DNA of 64,000 bases from Phlebiopsis flavidoalba (Eukaryota; Basidiomycota; Agaricomycetes; Polyporales; Phanerochaetaceae), in the NCBI GenBank assembly GCA_035772785.1, contig JAOCPU010000008.1, forward strand, positions 434,001 to 498,000, written 5' to 3'. Both the position numbers and the translations under genes were made by a program. This document shows positions 23,059 through 34,611 of the stretch, one piece after another (position 1 is the first letter of the stretch; every line of letters begins with the position of its first letter). Under the pieces are notes generated by a model. The model was not told the origin of the DNA. It did not search any database and was given only the letters and a program-made list of their open reading frames with translations.

Positions 23059-24920
23059 ATGGAGGTGAGTACGATGACCGTGCATTGGCAGGCCGCTGCG
23101 AAGTGCAAAACTTGACTGACTCTAGGGGTGGCGGAGGGCTAGGGATACCTCTCAGATGTGGGCGAGACCCGTAAGAGTCCGTCAGAATTATGTATGTCGC
23201 GATTGTGTTGGGGAGAAGTGGGTACACCTTATGGCGTGTGTAATGGTTAGCCCCGGAGACTGGAGGGTTTTGCGGCACAGTTCTAAGTAGCGAGGCTCCC
23301 CGTCACGGTTTCCCGTTGGTTTTCCTTTGACCTACGACAGAATTCGTGCTGGCGGCGTCACCGTTGGAATATATCAAGTGCTTCGCGAGGGAAGACGGGA
23401 TGGTGGGAGCAAGGTGCGTATTTTCTTGGCTATTTTTTGAAGATTTTCGAAAACTGAAGTGTCCCTTTGGAATCTTGTAGGATGACCCCAAGAAGCCTCG
23501 TTTACAACGAGGGAGTGGTTGACCTGTTGCCGGCATGGGTTACGAAGGCTAGGCATGACCAGTATCACGGGCGTGCTGTCGGCTAAGAGGAAGGCGGCTT
23601 CGTGACCGTTCCTGGCGTCACGAAGGTGCGGGTCAATTGGGCAATCTTATCTACGGCTTAGAGAATTACTAATGTAGCGCGTTTTAATAGAGGCATGCAA
23701 CAAAGGGGGGCGTGAGGTTCTTTTGAGGGCACGTCACCGTTGTTTTTATGACAGCCCCCGGCCTGGGTGTCGTTGGTGTTGTTGGCTCCTTCGAGACTCC
23801 GAGCCGCCGAGGTCTCGCGCGACTCTTCACCACCTGTCTTGGGCTTCTCAAGGACCTCTCGACGAGTCTGCAAGCGGTGCGTGCGGCTTGCATACTACAA
23901 GCTAGTGGTACGGGACTGCGAACGCGCGGTGCTCGAGAGAAGAAAAGAGCCGTCTCAACGAGGACCGCAATGGAGACGCGGAGGGCAGAAGGTCTCTGAG
24001 GATGGTGGCAAGAGTCCGGTCGCTCTTGAGCTCGAGCGTATCCGCCAATTACGGTGGTGGCGCTGTCCGTCCCGTGTCCCTCCTGGCCCACACAGCCAGA
24101 TCTGCCGTCTCGTACCGTGGTCTGCAGGCCGGAAATGAAGGCCCCATCGGTTCATTCGGATGATCCCACGTTTACGTGTGGTTGATTGGGGGTGCGCGTT
24201 GCCGTGTGACGTGAGATAGGTCGAGTTCGCGGACTACGGGCTCTCTTCGAGAAGCCCGTCACTTGTTCGGCTCGGTCTTGCGAGCAGAGACGATGTTGAG
24301 TCGATGCCATTGCCGTCAATCCGAGGGTCACGGTTTGCGAGGTTTTGTCACCCATCCGTTTGGTGTGCACGAAAGAAGCTTGCCGTCGCGAAGACTCCAC
24401 AAGGGTGGTCCTCCGCAATGTCGCTTGTATCGGTTCATGGCGATCCTTACTGAAAGGTCATTGTTTCTCAGTGCACCGCGCCGTGCGGTTAGAACGGTTA
24501 CCACCACCGTACCGAGCTGAACAAGAAAATCTACCGCATCCGGCTCTGGCGAGGACCCCGCCAACGCCTCGACCGAATCCGACATCACCCACAAGCAGAT
24601 CACGCCCATAGGGTGGCTTCCCCCACTACGGTATCGTCAAGAACGACTTCCTCGTACTCAAGGGCTCTATCCCCGGAACCAAGAAGCGTGTCATCACCCT
24701 GCGCAAGTCGCTCATGGGTCCCACACTTCTCGCCGGGATTTGGAGAAGGTGCAGCTCAAGTTCATCGATACCTCCTCGAAGTTTTCGGCGTACGTGCTAC
24801 TTCTTCTTGTGATACTCGCGTGAGACTCATTAGCTATAACGATCTTGTCCACAGCACGGTGCCTTCCAGACCTTCGAAGAAAAGGCTGCGTTCTTGGGAA
24901 CGCTCAAGGCCCGGGCGTGA
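23059..24920 (+). CDS. RPL3: 60S ribosomal protein L3 (uL3), heavily frameshifted
   Basis: uL3 is a core protein of the large ribosomal subunit near the peptidyl transferase centre. Fragments in gene order: KYEAPRHG (about 23286), KRA..RH (about 23345), DDPKKP (23482), [13 protein letters not shown] (about 23755-23800), LFEKPV (24250), GHG...GV.H.FG (about 24330-24365), [14 protein letters not shown] (about 24400-24440, one slip), [30 protein letters not shown] and [15 protein letters not shown] (24610-24720), [13 protein letters not shown], and [20 protein letters not shown] ending with TGA 24918-24920. The first coding exon is probably the ATG at 23059, with intron from about 23065 to the acceptor before 23280. 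Error density here is the highest of any housekeeping gene in the window. It is either sequencing noise or a decayed second copy; the intact intron layout argues against a processed pseudogene. Confidence 0.82.
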
Positions 24921-25424
24921 TCTTGTTTTGCACTGTCATTGTGTTCCTCCTGCTATCCTTGGCATTTCATCGTCATTAGGCACTCATGTCTTTCTTCCGC
25001 TCCTGCTATGCTCTATACTGCCAATGCCACCATCAGGCGTACGCGCTCTAGTTGGGTACTATGGATCCGAGTTTTGACGAGTGAGAACAACGTGAGCTGA
25101 AAATGTGAGAGGAGACCTTTTCTCTGAGCAATTCTGTCATTCGGTTCGTGCAAGCACGGAACGCGACGAGAGACTGCAAGCCGAGAGGCCAATCACGGGC
25201 GGCCAAAATGAAGAAGAGAGAAGCGCCGAGAGTGAACTTTCGAGCGTCCCACGATCCAACTGACCCAGGCTCTGCCAACAACACCTCTCCAAGGACGCGT
25301 CTCGAACGCTCCCTCATCGTCGTGTGCCTGCGCGCACCTCGCGGTATGTCTCGGTGTCCTACGTCGGAATATTTGCGTTCTGAAACACGACTACTTCCGC
25401 CCAGGATGACTGCCTGTCTTATTG
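24921..25424. other. Intergenic: RPL3 3' end and PPR gene promoter
   Basis: About 500 bp between two plus-strand genes. ORFs here (25048-25317 -, 25148-25810 + upstream part) show no family motif. Nothing else recognised. Confidence 0.5.
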
Positions 25425-27485
25425 ATGCTGAGAGCGTCCTCTCTGGGCCTCATATGCTACCGTTCTACGTTGTATCGTGGTGTTCATACGGTGCTCGACA
25501 GTCGTCCGTCAAGCTCGCCGAACGCTGCTATCATCCCACAGCGCGGTCTGCTTCCCGTCGTCTCCGATGGACAGGTCGGTCTGGGTCATCCGGCGAGGGA
25601 AGCAGAACGTTTTGGAGAGCAGGGAGCGGGCGGAATACACAGCGGCGGCGGAGACATGGGTACTGTGTGGGAGGATTCGAGGCCTCCGCTGCTGAGTATG
25701 GAGAACCCATCCCGAACTCGCGAGCCAGTCGTAGGTGTCGAACACCGAGCTGCTCACGGCTCTCACCGGGAAGAAGGATATTCGTCACCACCAGGATCCC
25801 AAAGGTGTGATGGTTGCCGAAAAAGCAGACCAAACACAAGAGCAAGAGGATACAACAAGTCTTCATCGTGCTTTCGAAGAGCAGGATCGTATATTGACTC
25901 TCGGTCCGCCAAACGAAGCCACACCCGAGTCTCACCACAAACTGCCTTGGAAAAAGCCACGATCGCGTGGTGAAAACCCTTAAAAGACATAAAACGGTGT
26001 TGTCGTACCTATTCCAACGATCCTCATCGGGGGGGGGCGAAGCCCGAGGAAAAAAACCTTCACACCCTTGCCGTTACGACGTCCCCGTCAGATGCATGGG
26101 AAGCCTACTCAGCTCTCATGAAGTTACCCGCATACGACGGCCGACTACTCATTTCCTTGGGAACATCTCCACCGCCTAACTCGTCTCATCTGCACTGTCA
26201 AACCACGCAGTCGCATCTACTTCGTTCGGCTCCTCTCTGTCGTATCCACTATCCATAGGACCGGAGGCACGGTTCAGCTCTGGCAGTGGAACACGCTCAT
26301 AGACTTTGCTGGCAAGGGTTTATCGCAAACTCACGCACCTCAATTTCAAGATTGCATTAGATGTCTTCACCGACCTGATGTCGAATAGGTCACCGGCGCG
26401 GCGTTCTCGAAGACCGCTCAGCAGCACGCGGACGAGGATCAACCAAATCCTCACTCAAAGAGGGCGTGGGCACCAGATATCGTGACCCTTACTACTCTAC
26501 TAGACATCGCTACAAGCACCAAACACGCGAAGACGATCCGTCATGCTACCACGCTGATCGAGCAATCCGGGATACCTTCAAACCGTCTCACATACCTTGT
26601 CCTTCTACGATACCAGGCTCGCATGGGAAGGACGCTCGGCATCCGTACTATCCTCGCACAGATGGCGTCACTCAAACTAGAGCTAGGTCTTGATGGCCTC
26701 AACCTTTGCATATGGGCGTACGGACGGAACAGCCATCTAGACGTAGCCAGCTCTATCTACCGTGTGTTAAGAGCCAACATGGTCCCAGAGCCGGACCCGG
26801 AAGTTGAAGCCGTCAGACAAAGCCTGGCCGAGCAGCATATTCCCGTTCCGACCGGTGTCGCGCCCGACCACGTTACCTACACGAACCTCATCCAGATTCA
26901 CGCATACAACGGGCAGCTGGACGAGTGTCTGACGGTGTTTACGGAGTTCATATCCTCTGTGATACTCCCAAAACGAAGCGCAAGCGGCCGCAGAAGAGAT
27001 CGCGCGGCTCTACTTCCCCGCCTTACCGCGCCATCTTTCTTGGGTTCTATCGGTAGAGGGCAGGACCTACGTCTGCCAGGTCTGGAGCTGTTCCCAACGG
27101 AACCGACACACAGACAGGCGATCTACGACGAAGACGGCCTTCTCGCCGAGCGCTTTGCACACGAGTGGGATCCTAATCCTTGGGATCTGCAACAGGTTGA
27201 CCGCCATCTTTCACGACTTCTTGCGCATGCCAGCAGGCGCACAACCCACGGATAGTGTACTGTTTTTGGATTGTGGCGTCATTCGCGAAGACCAGTGGGG
27301 ACGACCTGGAGGTGCTGCGTTCAGTCTATGAGCAGCTGGAGTCGCGGTTCGGAGATCGCTGGAGCTGGGGAGGCCGGCTTGCTGGTATTAAGCGGCAGAT
27401 CTATGAGGTGGACGAGCGGAGGCGGACACGAACGCAGACGGACGCAGAGGATGCTGGTGACCGTGACGATACAGAATACAACTAA
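25425..27485 (+). CDS. Pentatricopeptide-repeat (PPR) protein, probably mitochondrial
   Basis: PPR proteins bind organellar RNA and act in its processing, stability or translation. The ATG at 25425 gives MLRASSLGLICYRSTLYRG, rich in Arg/Ser/Leu and lacking acidic residues, which suits a mitochondrial presequence. A long clean stretch at 26482-27255 shows PPR-type helical pairs: TLTTLLDIATSTKHAKTIRH, SNRLTYLVLLRYQARMGRT, GLNLCIWAYGRNSHLDVASS and PDHVTYTNLIQIHAYNGQLD. The C-terminal part (27255-27485) gives DLEVLRSVYEQLESRFGD and ends in an acidic tail, stop 27483-27485. Roughly 650 residues. I cannot name the orthologue. Region 25500-26480 is broken by several indels and probably includes an intron or two. 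Confidence 0.72.
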
Positions 27486-27591
27486 TGTTACAGTGCGCGT
27501 AATGCAGAGTACAGAGATCCTTTCAGAGAGCGTGCTCGCCCTCCCAGTCGTGTTATACAAGTTGAAACTAAAATGAGCGGTACGTGGTCCG

Positions 27592-28466
<875 letters not shown>

Positions 28467-29056
28467 CGGAGACGGCTGCGGGCTCAAGGGAGGGGCAGTG
28501 TGCGAGCTGGGAGCGGTAATCGCCAAGTAAGCCAGAGAGGGAGGAGAGGAGATGTGATAGGGAAGGCGCCCAGTGACGGACACATTTCTCGACCGTGTTT
28601 ACAGTCATGCTTGTTACCTGAGACGACGCGCTTTCAGACCCCTCCAGACACGTTCATGAACGATCGAGACACTAGACAAATTACAGAGGAAGAAAGAGCT
28701 CGTGGTATTGCCATGAATATACAGTAGAGCATGGAGGCTTCAGATATGATAAAGTACGAGACACAAATGTGAGAGAAATTAGATCAAAAATCCGTATGCA
28801 GAGCTGCGTGAGGTATCGGTATGCATGATAGAATAAACCGTAAAACCCATAATGGCATGAAAACAGAGGTGGTATGTGGGAAGTCGTGTGGGAAGAGCAA
28901 ACCTAGAGACAATGCGAGATGATTGATTGAGAGATGGGGAAAATTGCGACCGATAGCTGAGAGACGATTGAGTGCGAGTAGGAGATTAGGGAAGCCAAGA
29001 AGAAGGTGGTGGGAGGCGGGGGGAGATGCGAGGAAGGCGGAAGCCTTGAATAGATG
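28467..29056. other. Spacer between AMMECR1 gene and Rab gene 3' end
   Basis: About 590 bp upstream of AMMECR1 and downstream of the Rab gene, both on the minus strand. It is purine-rich (GAGA-type) on the plus strand. No gene recognised. Confidence 0.5.
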
Positions 29057-30456
29057 CTATACTGAGCAGCAACTCCAGGATTTGGTAGCTGCTGCATGGG
29101 CTTTCTCTCGGGCCTCCTCTTGATCCGCTTGCGCCGCCCATAGCAGTGAGCAGTGGGTGGAGCGAGGTAAACGCTATCGCGCTTCTTCAGCTCGTTTTCC
29201 GCCTCGATAGCGTCCCTTCCGCTTGATAATAGTACTCAGGAGGGAATCGAACAAGTGCTGTACACCTGCATCAATTGGACTCGCGTCAGCGTCCCGTAGA
29301 TCGTAAAACTTTTTGCCAGATGAAGACAAAATTCGCACCTGTATCGTCCTTAGCGGAGACTTCAAACAGCTCCATTCCTCTCTCGAGTCCCCATTCTTGT
29401 TCGTCGGCGTCATCGTCGAGATCTTCGTCCTCTTCGACGTGGCTCGTGCTGCTGGATGTGCCTGACCCGCCTAGGCTATAGCTCACATGGTGGCCGTAAC
29501 GGGATTGGGCGGAACGCGGTGTCATGCCGGTGGTGTTGGCACGTTGAAGAAGCAGCGCGCCTCCGCTTTTCGCTCGAGGCCGAGTGTAAGCTCCGGAGGT
29601 GGTGGAACGCGTCACGCCGGAGGAGCGAGAATCGTGGCTGTCATCGGTATCGCCCGAGGGTGTTGGGGCTAAGGACTGCTTGACGGGAAATGTAAGCGGG
29701 ACGGAGCGCATGCTGGTGAAGGAAGTGAAACGTGGGGGCGGATGTAGGCAAAAAAAAAGTAGATGAGGTCTGTGGCGGTGGCGGGGGAGGAGTCGGAGGT
29801 TTGCGGAGGTGGGAACCAGCGGTGGAGGGAGAGGCGGGCAAGATCGGATGTAACTTGCCGTTGGAGAGTCAAGTCTGCTTTCGCGCCGACGATGTAGATG
29901 ATGAGGTCGGGGGAACAATTGCTTTTCAACTCTAAATCGCGCAAAAGCGCACAGGTTTGCCATCAGCCATGATCCCCAAGCGCAACTGGCAGCAGCGTGA
30001 CGCACCTTCCAACCATCCGTGGACGGCCTCGAAGGAAGAGGCGTTCGTGATATCGTACAGCAAAAGCGCGGCGTGAGCACCACGATAGTACATGGTGCCT
30101 GCAGACCGCATGAGCATTGGCAGGATGAACGAAGGCGGTCGCATCCGGAGCACGTACCATGCTTCTGAACCTCTCCTGACCGGCCGTGTCCCACAGTTGC
30201 AAGCGTACTCGGACGCCATTTACATACATTTTCTTGGATATGAACAGTGCCCCCGTCGTAGAGTGGGTATTCTTCGGTTCGAACTTGTTTTGGGTATATC
30301 GGTACAACAGGCTGGTTTTGCCAACCCCTGGGGGTTCATAAAAGCAGTTTGAGTACGAAGGGATACGCCTAGGAGAAGCGAGGGCGTAGCGATGGAAGCC
30401 GCATTGACTGACCTGAGTTGCCCATTACTACAATCTTGGCGTCGACCCATGGTCAT
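29057..30456 (-). CDS. Atypical Rab-family small GTPase with long insertion
   Basis: Membrane-traffic GTPase. Start near 30456; exon 1 gives [12 protein letters not shown]. An intron (GTCAGT donor at about 30412) splits the P-loop, and exon 2 resumes [18 protein letters not shown], completing GxxxxGKT. Switch I reads [14 protein letters not shown] and switch [17 protein letters not shown]. Then [40 protein letters not shown] and D, so the usual NKxD is AKAD. A Pro/Ser-rich insertion of well over 80 residues (about 29400-29850) follows, then [12 protein letters not shown] with the SAK motif. The C-terminus reads [21 protein letters not shown] 29057-29059, giving a double-Cys prenylation signal. 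The replaced Asn of NKxD and the insertion resemble divergent Rab24/Rab20-like proteins. Exact subfamily unknown. Confidence 0.85.
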
Positions 30457-31190
30457 ATTTGGCCTGCAAATAAGGACTGCGTCCCAGAGGCTCTACCATC
30501 AACCCTGCAATAAAAAGGAAGGTCCCAGGGAATGTCAGGCCACGGCGGGCGGGGGAAAATGGAGGGGAGGGGGGCGACCAAGCCAAGTTATGTGGCCGCT
30601 GTTATGACGAAGGATGAGACGCCCCGCCGCGCGAGGCGAAGCGAACTACGTGAGCCACGTGCGCCTGTTTAGGGAAGGTGTGGACAGAAGCGGCACCTCG
30701 GCACCGTCGCCCGGGGTCGGCGCACACGCAGCGCGAGCCTGAAAGCCTGCTATCTGCGGAACAGGCCCAACGCCCGAAAAACAGGTCTCGGACCACATAC
30801 AAACCAGAGGGGGCCTTTACGAAAACACCGAACGCGCCCCTTGCCACACGAGAGTGGCCCACGCCCGTGGTCACACCCAGTCACTGTGCAGCCAGCCCCC
30901 GCAGCCTCCGCGGACACGTCCCGTTATCACACAAGTGGGGGGGGGGCTGGGGCCAGCATCGCAGGGAGTCTGCCGCGACCGACGCGCCCGCTGCAGCTCA
31001 ATCGCGCCCACATCTCCCAGCCCTAACGCACCCTTTAGGCAGAACCCTTGAGGCAGTGACCCTGGAGCACAATTGTTTGCTGGGGGGGTAAAACGAGGGC
31101 ATGCCGCATACGATTTTCGTGTGTGCAAAGTAATAAAACAGCATAACATGACCGTCCCCCCCCTAGCAAGTAGAAGGTACAAGGAGGCGC
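30457..31190. other. GC-rich spacer between Rab gene promoter and RPS7 3' end
   Basis: About 730 bp, clearly more C/G-rich than its neighbours (many CCCC/GGGG runs, 30680-31020), with overlapping 60-137-codon ORFs on both strands and no motif. Probably the Rab promoter and RPS7 3' untranslated region; the composition is unusual for the window. Confidence 0.5.
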
Positions 31191-31961
31191 CTACTCCTGG
31201 GCCTGAGCAGGGAACTCAAAGACGACGTCCTTCCCTGTCAGCCGGCGGTAGACAGAAGAGAAGGAGTCGAGCTTGTACTCAAGTGATGTAGCATCCTTGG
31301 AGTCGAGGAAACTAGGGTTCAAGCATGTCAGCTCACGCGAGCACTTTGCAACTGCTTCCACCGCGAAAATACGTACACCTTGAGCAGTTTTCGAGCCGTC
31401 GACGGCAACACGTGTCCTCTTGCCAACAATCTCAGTTGGGAAGACGAGGTCCTCCAAGATCTTCTCGTGGACGCTGGTGAGGGTGCGGCTGCGAGGACGC
31501 TTCTGCTGCACACGCGAGGTGCGGGTTGGCTTGCGCAACATCAAATAAAAAAAAAAAAAAAAAAAAAGAAAAAAAGGCCCGGCGCTGCGCAACGAAAACG
31601 ACGTGACGGTCCGAGAACTTCTTCTCGAGCTCCCGGGTCAGCCTGTGCGAGCAAAGTTTCATGCTAAGTTCAAAGTCGCGGTGTGGTTCATGCTTCTAGG
31701 GCGCACCTTTGCTGGACCTTGTGGAAAGCCTTGAGCTGGGGAACGGGGACAAAGATGACGATGGCCTTCTTGCCACCACGGACATCGACCTCACGGGCGG
31801 CGGAGATCTGGAGAGGGCGGAGCTCAGTCTTGAGCTCGGGGACGTTGTTTTCGAGGTCAATCAAGGCCTGGGCGACAGAGAACCTGCTCTGGTCTCGTCG
31901 GGAGATGTGGTGGTGGGGGCATTCGCCTCGCGTGGCGGAGGATCTTGTGTTGGACGGACAT
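31191..31961 (-). CDS. RPS7: 40S ribosomal protein S7 (eS7)
   Basis: Small-subunit ribosomal protein. Start ATG at 31961 gives [11 protein letters not shown], then after frame slips [57 protein letters not shown], an intron ending GCTCGCACAG (about 31661), and [23 protein letters not shown]-rich tract (sense strand; 31542-31580) interrupts the protein here. It resumes [60 protein letters not shown], stop TAG 31191-31193. Without the tract the protein is continuous with the family pattern QRR-x-LRKPTR and close to the usual 190-195 residues. The tract has no clean GT and AG ends. Confidence 0.93.
31542..31580 (-). repeat. T-rich tract interrupting RPS7 (sense GGGCC-T7-C-T21-A-TTTG)
   Basis: Read on the RPS7 strand the tract is GGGCC, seven T, one C, 21 T, then ATTTG, placed between the codons for QRR and the following LRKPTR. 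It is 38-39 nt, not a clear GT-AG intron. The same layout occurs on the plus strand at 33286-33330. It could be a short mobile or slippage-derived insertion, a degenerate intron or a basecalling artefact. Confidence 0.6.
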
Positions 31962-34130
31962 GTTGAGTCTTGAGGCCCTGCGGACGGCCAGTCAGCATCC
32001 ACCCATACCCGAAGCCATCCAGCCCATTCTGGCCTCCAATTGTCGCCCGTTCAACCGCACAGCCGTCTCCAACCCTCCATACCCTCCACGCAGCAGCCGT
32101 TCAGCATAGAGATAGCTACTCACCGTGCTTGTCGCCGACTGGTTTTGATGTGCGCAAACGTTGCCAAACCTCCTTCCCGTATCTGCTGATTAGCTAAGCA
32201 GTGCCTGTCGTTATACGGAAGGAGACCCCGGAGTCCCAAATTTGGGGGTTTCAGGCGCTTTTGTCTCACTGCAACGTCCCCTAACACTCCTCAGACGCCA
32301 ATGCCTGAGCTCTGCAGGTGAGTCCAAAAGTTCGATCCACTACTATCTCATTCTCTCATCCTCCGTGCCCACACTGTAACGCCAACTGACGCGTCTGTCT
32401 AATGAATCGACAGCTCGAACACGCCGCTGTAGACACTCTGGCACCTGCAAATTGTCACTGTTCTAGCGCTCGCGTGCACCATCGCGTGACTTCCCAGTGC
32501 AACGGTGATTGCCGTTGGTGTCCCGTCTAAGCCGAAGGGACCATAAATTAGGCACTGTCGACACCCTTGATATCTGTTCGGTCCTGCTCCGTTGACGCTT
32601 CAAAACCAAGTGAGTAATCTTTTGCAAAATCGCGTCTTCACTAGCCATGTGATACGGCTCGCTGAGAAGTCACATAGAAGCACACTGTTGGCAGGGTCCT
32701 ACTCTGTAAGTTCGGCGAGTGGTGAGACATGTCTTAAGGTGGGTCATGGAGCGGCATGCTCGCAGCTATGCGTTTTTGTCGGGCTTCCATTTCTCTTCCC
32801 CGTCCGAGTGAATTGCGCGGACGATTCCTGTTGTCTGAAGACGTCTACGCAAGTCAGATGACTTACTGGATGAAGAGTCTTAGCCGATGCCGTACAACCA
32901 CTTGGTCGAATACCTCCTTCCTAGACATCCGAGAAATCAAAGTACAGAAAAAATACTTGTGAAGCGCCGACAATATCCTCGTATTCTTGTACCAGGGCTG
33001 CTTTCGGCGTCAACCCACACAGGCACACAAATCGTCGCGTTTGTGAGGCCGTTTTTGCCATCTCCCTTAGCGTCTATATTATCAACTGCCACCTCGCGTC
33101 CGGTCCTTAACCACATAATGGATAACGCCTACGCTATCAGATCGTTGCGGACGCAGGGTGGTCAACACTCCCTTGTTATCTTATTAGTGTTTTTTTTTTT
33201 ATGGACTTTTGGATGAAAATGATTATTTAAGTGAATTATGAAACATATTTGTTTTTTTTTTTTTTTAATTTTATACTCAATCCTAGGCCGCTTTTTTTTT
33301 TTTTTCTTTTTTTTTTTTTTTTATTATTTGCGGTCCGGAGCCTTCTCAACGATCTTTTTTTTTTTTTTTAGTCTTTGTTTAAGTATTAGCGGTGTCCTTA
33401 TATTTTTCTCTTTTTTTTCTTTTTCTTTTTGACAAGTTCGGACGCGCGTTTCACGCCCTATCGGGGCGCCTTCCGCACCCGCGACGCAACAACGCTGATC
33501 ACGTCAGCGGATTACTCCATAATCGTTCTATTACAAACGTACTTACTCCGGCTGATCCAGGCTTCGGCGTTGATCGGACATGTGCGAAGCTGTTGTCATG
33601 ATATATGTGCATAAATGACTCTTTTGTCAGCCATGTTGGATTTTGAATGAAATTAATATCGCGTATCTCACTATGTCTGTACGTGCTGATGTGATTATGG
33701 CCGAATCAACTTACGAGACGATGTTGGTTGCGGATATTGGGGGTTTCTTGATATTCATATTATCACGTCTACACATAAGTGACCAGTAAAGCCATGCTTT
33801 TACTTGGACTATGTTGTCTGTGGGGCTGTGAAGTCACAATACAACACTATCCTAAAACTCTGGCTATGCAACTGACGGCGCCCGTTCTCGGTCGAATCTA
33901 TTCATCATGATTAGCAGAATGTGGAGCTTTTAGGCTGGGGTCGCTTTGGTGCTTTAATTCATTCGTCTACTTATCTCTCTCATCCTGCTGGGCAGGTCCT
34001 TAGGGCAACACTTGGTCGGCTCAAAGCTTCTTCCGGGTTCTTTCAGGTCTTACAATTAGCTAGCTGATCTTTAGCGATGGGGTTGAAAGGCCGGGCGTTC
34101 TTTCGCTAGGCCGAGGCAAGAAGTCCCCCT
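31962..34130. other. Gene-poor interval with T-homopolymer tracts
   Basis: About 2.2 kb upstream of RPS7. The first few hundred bases should be the RPS7 promoter and 5' untranslated region. ORFs at 32592-32861 and 32887-33216 (+) show no family motif. Several long T-runs at 33251-33425 are listed separately. No RNA gene recognised. Confidence 0.45.
33251..33425 (+). repeat. Cluster of poly-T tracts, including GGCCGC-T14-C-T16-ATTATTTG
   Basis: Four T-runs of 9-16 bases lie in 175 bp. The central one at 33286-33330 reads GGCC GC, 14 T, C, 16 T, ATT, ATTTG, closely matching the layout of the tract that interrupts RPS7 on the other strand. Homopolymer lengths are not reliable in this sequence. 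Confidence 0.6.
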
Positions 34131-34611
34131 TCAACTCTGGTGTGGAGGCGTCAGAAGGTCCATGGCTGGTTTAGCGGCGGCCCAATGCATCAAGGACCTT
34201 AGTTTCTTCCTAAAAGGATAAGCTATCCAGCGGACATGTTGTAAGGACTGCTGGCCCCAATAGGGCGTCATCTGTATCGGAATTGAGCGCGACAACTGTA
34301 TCGCCGCGAGGCTTGGGATATGTTGTCGGGAATGTCTCTCCCAAAATCGGATTGGAACGATCAGCCAAGGGAACCAGAGGATCAACTTCGTGGACGTGCT
34401 GCCGGCTAGATGGCGAAAGATGCATTGGCGGCATTGCGCAGTAGTGGCCTTCATCTGAGAAAAAATGCACAAAAAAAAAAAAAAGAACACAGAAAAAGGT
34501 TCGGCGCTGCAATCAAAATAACATCACTAAAGTTCTCTGGCTGGCGGCTTGATGTGGTATAAGTTAGCTGTAGATGCAGCGGCGGCCGATGGTATTGATG
34601 TACTGGCCATT
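34131..34611 (-). CDS. Possible hypothetical protein, low confidence
   Basis: I do not recognise a family. An ATG at 34611 starts MASTSIPSAAAASTANLYHI, followed by KPPARE. A T-rich stretch ending in TTTTTTCTCAG (about 34454-34464) could be an intron acceptor. The next segment, about 34210-34440, has protein-like composition: GHYCAMPPMHLSPSSRQHVH, then EVDPLVPLADRSNPILGE, YPKPRGDTVVALNSDTDD and ALLGPAVLTTCPLDSLSF. It has no signal peptide or obvious domain. It might be a real small gene with one intron or chance reading in a gene-poor region. Confidence 0.25.

Noticed and set aside
23059..24920. RPL3 as a processed pseudogene
   Set aside because: Intron-like interruptions remain, and other essential genes here show the same error type.
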